This document shows, one piece after another, positions 7,103 through 12,988 of a stretch of 14,030 nt of DNA. The stretch is taken from NCBI GenBank assembly GCA_023251215.1, contig JAHEZF010000019.1, positions 1 to 14,030 of the forward strand. The letters are read 5' to 3'. The notes under the pieces are model-generated. The model was not told where the DNA came from, ran no database searches, and saw nothing but the letters and a program-made list of their open reading frames with translations. Positions within the stretch are counted from its first letter, which is position 1, and every line of letters starts with the position of its first letter. The translations under genes were made by a program, and so were the position numbers. The DNA comes from Sphingobacteriales bacterium (GTDB lineage Bacteria > Bacteroidota > Bacteroidia > Chitinophagales > Chitinophagaceae).

Positions 7103-8266
7103 ATGGACATATCATATATATTAAATGAACTTGGTGAAGAAAGGGAAAACTATTTCAATGCCATTGCCCCTCCCATCATACAGACGAGCAATTTTGCTTT
7201 TAAAAAAGTTGATGATCTCCGAAAAGCATTTGAAGATGAGATGGCTGGTTATTTATACAGCCGCGGATTAAACCCCACAGTGGATATTCTCAGAAAAAAA
7301 TTAGCAGCACTGGATGGGGCAGAAGATTGCCTTGTTTTCAGCAGCGGGGCAGCCGCCATTTTTGCAGGAATTTTTGCCAATGTAAAATCGGGAGATCATA
7401 TAGTTTCTGTCAATGCTCCTTACACCTGGGCGCAACGAATGTTTGATATAATATTGCCAAGGTTTTCTGTGAGTACAACTTATATTGACGGAACAAAAAT
7501 TAAAGATTGGGATAAAGCCACTCAGTCCAACACTGTTTTATATTATCTCGAGTCACCCAATAGCTGGGATTTTGCCTTGCAGGATATAAAATCCGTTGCG
7601 GCATTAGCAAAATCAAAAAGTATTACCACTTTCATTGATAATAGTTATTGCACTCCATTATACCAGCGACCGATAGAAATGGGAATAGATATGACGATGC
7701 AGACAGCTACAAAATATATCGGCGGGCACAGCGACGTATTGGGTGGAGCACTTTGCGGCAACCATGCTATGATGAAAAAAATATTTGACAGTGAATACCT
7801 GAATATCGGCAGCGGCATACAGCCTTTCAATGCATGGTTGCTGATCCGCGGACTGAGAACGTTGCCTGCAAGACTTAACAGGATTTCAAATACAACTACT
7901 GAAGTAATCCAATTTTTAAAACAGCATCCGAAAGTGGAAGGAGTGATCTTTCCTTTTGATGAATCGTTTCCGCAATATCAATTGGCCAAACAGCAAATGA
8001 CCGGGGCCTGTGGTTTATTTACTTTTATTCTTAAGACCGGGAAAATGGAATCCATCGTAAAATTTTGCGAAAGCCTGCAGCATATTATGATGGCAGTCAG
8101 CTGGGGTGGTCATGAGAGTTTGGTCATTCCGAAATGCTCCGGGATAGATCCCAAGCATTTTGATCCGGACAACCGGGAACATCGCTATGTCCGCATGTAT
8201 GCGGGACTGGAAGAGCCACATTATCTTATTGCCGATCTGGAACAGGCATTAGCCAAAATGAATTAA
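7103..8266 (+). CDS. PLP-dependent Cys/Met metabolism enzyme (cystathionine beta-/gamma-lyase type)
   Basis: A 387-residue fold-type I PLP enzyme of the trans-sulfuration family, which cleaves or forms C-S bonds in cystathionine, cysteine or methionine. Visible family residues are Tyr52 and Arg54 in YSRGLNPT (phosphate contacts from the neighbouring subunit), the SSGAAAI cofactor loop (80-86), Tyr107 (stacks on PLP), ESPNS (150-154), Asp179 (pyridine N), and Lys204 in TATKYIGGHSD (Schiff base). VSWGGHESL (332-340) and Arg364 in RMYAGLE (substrate carboxylate) follow. ESPNS and SWGGHESL lean towards MetC-type cystathionine beta-lyase rather than gamma-synthase, but beta-lyase, gamma-lyase and methionine gamma-lyase cannot be separated by eye. 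The length is typical and the gene is intact. It is the second gene of an operon with the upstream amino-acid permease. Confidence 0.9.
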   Translation: MDISYILNELGEERENYFNAIAPPIIQTSNFAFKKVDDLRKAFEDEMAGYLYSRGLNPTVDILRKKLAALDGAEDCLVFSSGAAAIFAGIFANVKSGDHIVSVNAPYTWAQRMFDIILPRFSVSTTYIDGTKIKDWDKATQSNTVLYYLESPNSWDFALQDIKSVAALAKSKSITTFIDNSYCTPLYQRPIEMGIDMTMQTATKYIGGHSDVLGGALCGNHAMMKKIFDSEYLNIGSGIQPFNAWLLIRGLRTLPARLNRISNTTTEVIQFLKQHPKVEGVIFPFDESFPQYQLAKQQMTGACGLFTFILKTGKMESIVKFCESLQHIMMAVSWGGHESLVIPKCSGIDPKHFDPDNREHRYVRMYAGLEEPHYLIADLEQALAKMN

Positions 8267-8318
8267 AATAATTCAACCCCATTTATCAAAAATCAATAGC
8301 ACGGCAACTCATTTCAGC

Positions 8319-8326
8319 TATTTTTG
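8319..8326 (+). promoter_or_regulatory. Bacteroidota -7 box right in front of the TolC gene
   Basis: TATTTTTG matches TAnnTTTG and ends only 4 nt before the first possible ATG (8331). With the usual few-base distance to the start site, the transcript would begin at or next to the start codon and be leaderless or nearly so. No clear -33 TTTG is visible at the expected spacing. Confidence 0.5.
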
Positions 8327-8330
8327 CGGC

Positions 8331-9788
8331 ATGATGCGCCAATGTATAAAACTGCTGCTTTGCCTGCTATTATTAAATGTGTTTTGTTTACAATTTGCCC
8401 AGGCCCAGCAAATAGAAAAATGGGATCTGCGCAAATGTGTTGAGTATGCATTGCAGAATAACATTACAGTGAGACAGGCAGACCTGCAAATACGTTTTGC
8501 CGAACTGGAATTAAAACAAAGCAGGCTTTCGCAATATCCCAATGCCAATTTCAGCAGCACTCTTGGATATAGTTCCGGCCGAAACCAGGATCCTACCACT
8601 TTTAGTCTGATCACAACGGGCTATGCATTCAATAATTTTTCACTTCAGACCAGCGTTGATCTTTTCAGTTGGTTCACAAAAAAAAATACCATTGCAGCTA
8701 AAAGCCTGGATTTAAAAGCTACCGAGATAGGTGTTGAAAAGGCAAAGAATGATATTGCCCTGAATGTGGCAGTAGCTTATTTGCAGATACTGCTGGCAAA
8801 GGAACAGGTGAACCTGGCAAAAGTGCAGGTAACACAAACAAGATCCCAATTAGAAAGTACCCGCAAACAAGTGGATGCCGGTAAACTGCCTGAATTGAAT
8901 GCAGCACAGGTAGAAGCACAACTGGCATCGGACAGTTCCAGTCTTATCAGCGCCGAAACATCGGCACAACAGTCCTTACTGCAGATGAAAGCATTGCTGA
9001 ATATGGATGCAGCCGCTTCTTTTGATGTGGTTACACCGCCCGTTGATCTGATTCCTGTAGAAAAGCTTGCCGATTTGCAGCCAGACGCCGTATATAATCT
9101 TGCATTGGTCAATATGCCGCAGCAGCAGGTAGATGAACTCAATTTGAAATCTGCATTAAAATCCGTGGAAGTTGCAAAAGGCTCAATGTATCCAACCCTT
9201 TCTATGTTTGGTAGTTTAGGTGCTACCTATAATAATAAAGCACGGGAGCTCACATCAAGAACAAAACTAAATATACCTACCGGGACAGTTACAGTTGGAA
9301 CTACTTCATACCAGGTTTTCTCTGTATCACCTTTTGATATATATACAAGTACTTATGGTAAGATGGGTTATTTTGATCAGTTGAATCAAAATTTCCGGCA
9401 GTCAATCGGGTTAAGCGTAAGCATTCCCATTTTTAATGGCGCTAATTTGCGAACGGCCTGGCAGCGTTCAAAACTTTCTGTAAAGCAGGTAGAACTTAAA
9501 AAAGAGCAGAACAGCACAACATTAAAACAGGATATTTATAAAGCATATAATGATGCAGTAGCTGCGTTACAAAAATTCAATGCCAGTAAAATAAGTGTAG
9601 AAACTGCGCAAAAAGCATACAACTTTGCACAAAAAAGATATGACCTCAGTCTTTTATCTACCTATGAATTACTGAATTCGCAAAATGCTTTACAGACAGC
9701 AAGAACACAATTAGTATATGTGCAGTATGACTATGTTTTTAAAATGAAATTGCTGGAATTTTATAAAGGACAGGGCCTGAAACTTTAA
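8331..9788 (+). CDS. TolC-family outer-membrane channel protein
   Basis: A 485-residue outer-membrane efflux protein that would form the trimeric exit duct of a tripartite export system. It has a signal peptide (MMRQCIKLLLCLLLL to FAQAQ, cleaved near residue 26). WDLRKCVEYALQNNITVRQADLQIRF begins the first OEP repeat (about 35-230). The second repeat (about 265-480) includes QSIGLSVSIPIFNGANLRTAWQRSKLSVKQ and the closing helix KRYDLSLLSTYELLNSQNALQTAR. Long Gln/Ala/Lys-rich heptad stretches fit the alpha-helical barrel. Either of two adjacent ATGs (8331, 8334) may be the start; a -7 box ends at 8326, so a leaderless start is likely. The adaptor protein gene follows 204 nt downstream on the same strand. 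Cargo is not evident. Confidence 0.93.
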   Translation: MMRQCIKLLLCLLLLNVFCLQFAQAQQIEKWDLRKCVEYALQNNITVRQADLQIRFAELELKQSRLSQYPNANFSSTLGYSSGRNQDPTTFSLITTGYAFNNFSLQTSVDLFSWFTKKNTIAAKSLDLKATEIGVEKAKNDIALNVAVAYLQILLAKEQVNLAKVQVTQTRSQLESTRKQVDAGKLPELNAAQVEAQLASDSSSLISAETSAQQSLLQMKALLNMDAAASFDVVTPPVDLIPVEKLADLQPDAVYNLALVNMPQQQVDELNLKSALKSVEVAKGSMYPTLSMFGSLGATYNNKARELTSRTKLNIPTGTVTVGTTSYQVFSVSPFDIYTSTYGKMGYFDQLNQNFRQSIGLSVSIPIFNGANLRTAWQRSKLSVKQVELKKEQNSTTLKQDIYKAYNDAVAALQKFNASKISVETAQKAYNFAQKRYDLSLLSTYELLNSQNALQTARTQLVYVQYDYVFKMKLLEFYKGQGLKL

Positions 9789-9804
9789 GGCCCATCTATG
9801 TCTC

Positions 9805-9819
9805 TCCGCCTGAGGCGGA
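9805..9819. repeat. Short perfect hairpin behind the TolC gene
   Basis: TCCGCC, TGA, GGCGGA form a perfect 6-bp stem with a 3-nt loop, 16 nt after the TolC stop codon. No T run follows, so it is a weak candidate for a terminator. It may be a dispersed intergenic hairpin or an RNA-stabilising 3' structure. Confidence 0.5.
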
Positions 9820-9847
9820 AGACTTGTCAACACACAATGACAGCATA

Positions 9848-9877
9848 TTTGAAAACACTAAAGAAATAACAACTTTG
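9848..9877 (+). promoter_or_regulatory. Possible promoter for the HlyD-type adaptor gene
   Basis: TTTG (9848-9851) is followed after 18 nt by CAACTTTG (9870-9877), one base away from TAnnTTTG, close to the Bacteroidota -33/-7 layout. The -7 box lies in a perfect hairpin, CAACTT-TGCG-AAGTTG (9870-9885). If active, it would let the adaptor be expressed apart from tolC, with a leader of about 110 nt. Confidence 0.35.
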
Positions 9878-9956
9878 CGAAGTTGATGACGATTATGCAA
9901 AACAATTTTTTCAATAATAAAATGACTTTACCGAAAGCAAGGGCTGCGCAATGCTG

Positions 9957-9988
9957 GCCTTTCCCTTTGGGGAAGGTCGGGAAGGGGC
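9957..9988. repeat. C/G-rich hairpin repeat just upstream of the adaptor start
   Basis: A pyrimidine arm CCTTTCCC (9958-9965) pairs through a TTT loop with GGGGAAGG (9969-9976), using one G-U pair. TC and a second purine arm, GGGAAGGGG (9979-9987), follow. The plan matches the element at 3447-3475. It ends 4 nt before the ATG at 9993 and could mask the translation start. Confidence 0.55.
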
Positions 9989-9992
9989 TTAT

Positions 9993-11360
9993 ATGAGCAA
10001 AACAGTTAAATGGATATTGATCGTACTGGGAGGATTGATTGTGCTGATGTTTGTTGGCAAGTTTTTGTCACGGGGTGATAAAGGCGGTACAAAAGTTTCA
10101 ACCGAAAAAGCTGCTAAACGAACCATCGTGGAAACCGTAAATGCAAGCGGAAAGATCTATCCGGAAGTTGAAGTAAAGATCAGTCCTGATATTTCCGGAG
10201 AAGTAACCGAGCTGAATGTGGAAGAAGGTGACAGTGTGAAAAAAGGACAGGTGCTGGCCCGCATTTATGCCGATATTTATGCATTGCAACGAGACGAGGC
10301 CTCATCAAGGGTAAATCAGTCATCCGCCACTGTGGATAACAGCAAAGCAGCATTAGAATCATTGAAAGCAAATCTTGACCTGGCCCAACAGGCCTATGAA
10401 CGTAATAAATCGTTGTATGATCAAAAAGTAATTTCTAAAGCCGAGCTGGAACAATATGAAGGTACTTATCGTTCAGCACAGGCTAATTATAATGCAGCTC
10501 AACAAAATATTAAAAGCCTGCAGGCAGGTGTGCAAAGCTCTCAAACCGGTCTCACCAAAGCCAATAAAGATTTAAGCCGCACCACCCTGACAGCTCCGAT
10601 GAATGGTGTTATCTCATCATTGAAAATTAAAAAGGGAGAGAGGGTAGCGGGTAACAGTTTTAATGTTGGTACAGAAATGATGACGGTAGCTGATATGTCT
10701 GTTTTGGAAGTAAGAGTAGATGTTGGTGAGAATGATATTGTAAAAGTGAATTTTGGCGACTCAGCAGATGTAGAAGTGGATGCGTATAACAACCGCAAGT
10801 TTAAAGGCATTGTTACGCAGATTGCCAGCAGCATCAAAAGCACGGCAGCATCGCTTACTTCAAATGATGTTACCAATTACGAAGTGAGAATAAGATTGGA
10901 CAGGGAATCCTACAAAGACCTCATTGATCCTTCAAAACCCAAAAAATTTCCTTTCCGTCCCGGGATGAATGCCAGCGCCGATATAAAAACAAAACGTAAG
11001 GATAATGTGCTGGCAGTTCCCATTACAGCCGTTAATGCAAGGGTAAAAGGGAGTGATAAGAGTATGGCCGATAAAAAGAAAGAAGAAGAACGGAATAAAA
11101 AAGATAACAACGAAATGGATGAATCGAAAACATCGTCTGATGATGAACTGGAAGAAGTGGTTTTTATATTGCAAAAGGACGGTAAGGTGAAGAAGGCTGT
11201 AGTGAGATCAGGCATTCAGGATATTAATTATATTGAGATACTGAATGGTTTGAATGAAGGCGACGAAGTGGTGAATGGCCCCTATACGGCTATCAGCAAA
11301 ACCCTGAAAGATGGCATGAAGGTGAAAGTAGTGCCGAAAGAAAAGCTGTTTGAGAAGTAA
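9993..11360 (+). CDS. HlyD/MacA-type periplasmic adaptor protein of a tripartite efflux system
   Basis: A 455-residue membrane-fusion protein that would join an inner-membrane pump to the TolC channel. An N-terminal anchor helix (about residues 5-24) is followed by the first lipoyl half (VKISPDISGEVTELNVEEGDSVKKGQVLARI, 61-91). A long coiled-coil hairpin (about 95-195) comes next, then the second lipoyl half (LTAPMNGVISSLKIKKGERV, 199-218) and the beta-barrel (235-340). A membrane-proximal domain ends the protein, with GLNEGDEVVNGP. Residues 353-385 are a very charged Lys/Glu/Asp/Ser loop not typical of the core fold. The frame is open back to 9951, but that extension encodes the G-rich repeat (FPFGEGREGAY), so ATG at 9993 is preferred. 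No ABC permease or RND pump gene follows; a terminator does. Confidence 0.92.
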   Translation: MSKTVKWILIVLGGLIVLMFVGKFLSRGDKGGTKVSTEKAAKRTIVETVNASGKIYPEVEVKISPDISGEVTELNVEEGDSVKKGQVLARIYADIYALQRDEASSRVNQSSATVDNSKAALESLKANLDLAQQAYERNKSLYDQKVISKAELEQYEGTYRSAQANYNAAQQNIKSLQAGVQSSQTGLTKANKDLSRTTLTAPMNGVISSLKIKKGERVAGNSFNVGTEMMTVADMSVLEVRVDVGENDIVKVNFGDSADVEVDAYNNRKFKGIVTQIASSIKSTAASLTSNDVTNYEVRIRLDRESYKDLIDPSKPKKFPFRPGMNASADIKTKRKDNVLAVPITAVNARVKGSDKSMADKKKEEERNKKDNNEMDESKTSSDDELEEVVFILQKDGKVKKAVVRSGIQDINYIEILNGLNEGDEVVNGPYTAISKTLKDGMKVKVVPKEKLFEK

Positions 11361-11363
11361 ATC

Positions 11364-11509
11364 AGAACTAAGATTAACAGAATTCAACAGGATTAAGAGG
11401 ATATGGCAGGAGTCTTGAAATTTCAAGACTTTTTTATTCGGTAGTGAACAGAATGAATTCTTAACTTTATTTCATTACAATCTATAATAATACGGTAAAT
11501 CTTAGTTCT
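11364..11509. repeat. Block bounded by 12-bp perfect inverted repeats between the adaptor gene and gpsA
   Basis: AGAACTAAGATT (11364-11375) and AATCTTAGTTCT (11498-11509) are exact reverse complements. The left arm begins 3 nt after the adaptor stop codon and the right arm touches the gpsA ATG, so the block fills the gap. The left arm is part of a three-unit 10-bp array (11367-11396: ACTAAGATTA, ACAGAATTCA, ACAGGATTAA). The block contains an intrinsic terminator. No transposase or target duplication is visible, so a MITE-like origin is only a possibility. Confidence 0.6.
11411..11435 (+). terminator. Intrinsic terminator after the efflux adaptor gene
   Basis: A perfect 20-bp palindrome (AGTCTTGAAA then TTTCAAGACT) is followed at once by five T residues (11431-11435). 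This is a strong rho-independent terminator ending the tolC-adaptor unit about 50 nt after the adaptor stop codon. It separates that unit from gpsA. Confidence 0.85.
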
Positions 11510-12544
11510 ATGTTCGGTATTATCGGCGGCGGCAGTTGGGCAACAGCTTTGGCGAAAATCCTCACAGGCAGAAAACATTCCATCAACTGGTGGATACGCA
11601 ATGCGGATACTATAAAATATATTCAGCAACGGCATCACAATCCTCATTATTTAAGTTCTGTCAATTTTGATGTTTCATTGCTAAGCATGTCAGCCAACGT
11701 GGCTGAGGTAGTAAAAAAATCTGATGTGCTGGTAGTGGCGGTACCTTCTGCCTTTGTTCAGCAAAGCCTGGAACAGTCAAACCCTGCTGACTGGAAGAAT
11801 AAGAAAGTTGTGTCGGCTATCAAAGGTCTTTTACCGGAAACCAATGTGCTGCTGAATTATTACCTGCAACAGCAATTCGATGTGCCATTGGAAAATTATT
11901 TTGCGGTGCTTGGTCCCTGCCATGCAGAAGAAGTGGCTGCTGAAAAACTTTCATACCTCACTTTTTCCGGAGTTGATGTAATGGCGGCTTCCTCCATTGC
12001 TTCAGAATTTATAACAGATTATATCAGCACCATCGTGAATCATGATATACTTGGTGTACAATATGCTTCTGTATTAAAAAATATTTATGCAATAGGAGCC
12101 GGCATTGCACATGGGCTGGATTATGGCGATAACTTTTTAAGTGTTTACATTGCCAATGCTGCTGATGAAATGGCCGGGTTTTTGAAAAAGTTCGGGGCCG
12201 AACGTATTGTAGTAGGAATAAATGAGGGAGAAGATCCGGTTACCCATCGCCGGACAACCAATTATGCCGCTTCGGTTTACCTGGGAGACCTGCTGGTAAC
12301 CTGTTATTCCTTATACAGCCGCAACCGGACCTTTGGCAATATGATCGGAAAGGGTTATTCTGTTAAAACAGCCCAGTTGGAAATGAACATGGTAGCGGAA
12401 GGATACAATGCGGCAAAATGCATTTATAATATCAATAAATCGGTGGATGCAACCATGCCCATAGCCGAAATGGTTTATAAGATACTATGGGACCATGTTA
12501 AAGCGTTAGAAGGTTTTAAACGTATAGAGCAGGTATTGGTCTGA
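11510..12544 (+). CDS. gpsA: Glycerol-3-phosphate dehydrogenase [NAD(P)+]
   Basis: A 344-residue cytosolic enzyme that reduces dihydroxyacetone phosphate to sn-glycerol-3-phosphate, the backbone for phospholipids. It shows the Rossmann motif GIIGGGSWATALA (3-15), VLVVAVPSAF (73-82), SAIKGL with Lys105, GPCHAEEVA (135-143; most homologues have GPSHA), and the catalytic Lys190 in ASVLKNIYAIGAGI. The C-terminal domain holds YLGDLLVTCYSLYSRNRTFG, with Asp260 and the Arg271-Asn-Arg segment. NFLSVYIANAADEM replaces the common NxxAALITRG form, which I believe is usual in Bacteroidota. The length is typical and the start MFGIIGGG places the Rossmann strand at the N-terminus as expected. The start codon abuts an inverted repeat arm. 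It appears to be monocistronic. Confidence 0.95.
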   Translation: MFGIIGGGSWATALAKILTGRKHSINWWIRNADTIKYIQQRHHNPHYLSSVNFDVSLLSMSANVAEVVKKSDVLVVAVPSAFVQQSLEQSNPADWKNKKVVSAIKGLLPETNVLLNYYLQQQFDVPLENYFAVLGPCHAEEVAAEKLSYLTFSGVDVMAASSIASEFITDYISTIVNHDILGVQYASVLKNIYAIGAGIAHGLDYGDNFLSVYIANAADEMAGFLKKFGAERIVVGINEGEDPVTHRRTTNYAASVYLGDLLVTCYSLYSRNRTFGNMIGKGYSVKTAQLEMNMVAEGYNAAKCIYNINKSVDATMPIAEMVYKILWDHVKALEGFKRIEQVLV

Positions 12545-12546
12545 CC

Positions 12547-12636
12547 GGTATCTGGTTCCTTGTTACTGGTATCAGATATCTGAAAGATTAATAAGTTTTT
12601 TCGGATTTTGATGAACCAGACCAGCAACCAGCAACA
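12547..12636. repeat. Inverted pair of 7-bp repeat arrays behind gpsA
   Basis: The first array (12547-12581) reads GGTATCT, GGTTCCT, TGTTACT, GGTATCA, GATATCT. A second array around 12614-12636 holds the reverse-complement style units AGCAACC and AGCAACA. The arms can pair: TCTGGTTC (12551-12558) is the exact complement of GAACCAGA (12613-12620), and TGTTACTGGT (12561-12570) pairs with ACCAGCAACA (12627-12636) with one mismatch. The palindrome TCAGATATCTGA (12572-12583) and a T run (12595-12601) lie between them. It starts 2 nt after the gpsA stop, so it could serve as a 3' end structure. Confidence 0.7.
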
Positions 12637-12647
12637 AACTTAACCCT

Positions 12648-12758
12648 ATGCCACTCTCGTACCATGGATTCGGACCCGCAGCCATATTAATAATGGTGGT
12701 TTGCCTGGCAGGAAAACAATTATATAATTACTGGAAACATTATCATCAAAAACTTTAA
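12648..12758 (+). CDS. Possible 36-residue single-helix membrane peptide
   Basis: ATG at 12648 opens a 36-codon frame ending in TAA at 12758. The product begins MPLSYHGFGPAAIL, continues through a hydrophobic stretch (about residues 10-22, AAILIMVVCLAG), and ends in a polar, aromatic and basic tail (KQLYNYWKHYHQKL). That is a typical plan for a small one-helix membrane protein. It lies between the repeat array behind gpsA and the next small membrane protein gene (26 nt gap), on the same strand. No Shine-Dalgarno is visible, as usual here. I do not recognise it, and such a short frame could be chance; the orderly helix-plus-basic-tail plan is the only support. Confidence 0.4.
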   Translation: MPLSYHGFGPAAILIMVVCLAGKQLYNYWKHYHQKL

Positions 12759-12784
12759 CTTCACAGGCAGAAAAATATCCATTG

Positions 12785-12988
12785 ATGATCAAGTTTTTCC
12801 AGGCTATTTTTTTGGTTGCTTCCATCGTCCTGATCGTTCTCAATATTCTGGCTTATAATAGATATGTTGAGGGTAAAAAAGAAGGACATACTCCCCACCC
12901 CATCAAATGGTTCAATTTCATACTCACCAGTCTTGTGGCTTTAGGATGTGCTTTGAATATTATTATTACATGGATAAGCAAGGGTTAA
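12785..12988 (+). CDS. Small two-helix membrane protein, unknown function
   Basis: A 67-residue protein with two clear membrane helices (about residues 3-23, FFQAIFLVASIVLIVLNIL, and 43-63, WFNFILTSLVALGCALNIII). They are joined by a polar, basic loop (NRYVEGKKEGHTPHPIK). No known family comes to mind. A TTG three bases upstream would give one extra residue; the ATG at 12785 is preferred. The stop codon overlaps that of the convergent hemW (shared TTAA at 12985-12988). The hydrophobic plan and position make it likely to be real. Confidence 0.65.
   Translation: MIKFFQAIFLVASIVLIVLNILAYNRYVEGKKEGHTPHPIKWFNFILTSLVALGCALNIIITWISKG

Noticed and set aside
9951..9992. Upstream extension of the adaptor frame (14 codons)
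   Set aside because: It translates the G-rich hairpin repeat; the normal basic residues plus membrane anchor start at 9993.
10910..11215. Antisense frame of about 100 codons in the adaptor gene
   Set aside because: It is a Ser/Phe-rich shadow of the Lys/Glu-rich loop on the plus strand, with no protein features of its own.
12646..12843. Minus-strand frame of 65 codons opposite the small membrane genes
   Set aside because: It has no coherent features, and the plus-strand frames give better helix patterns.
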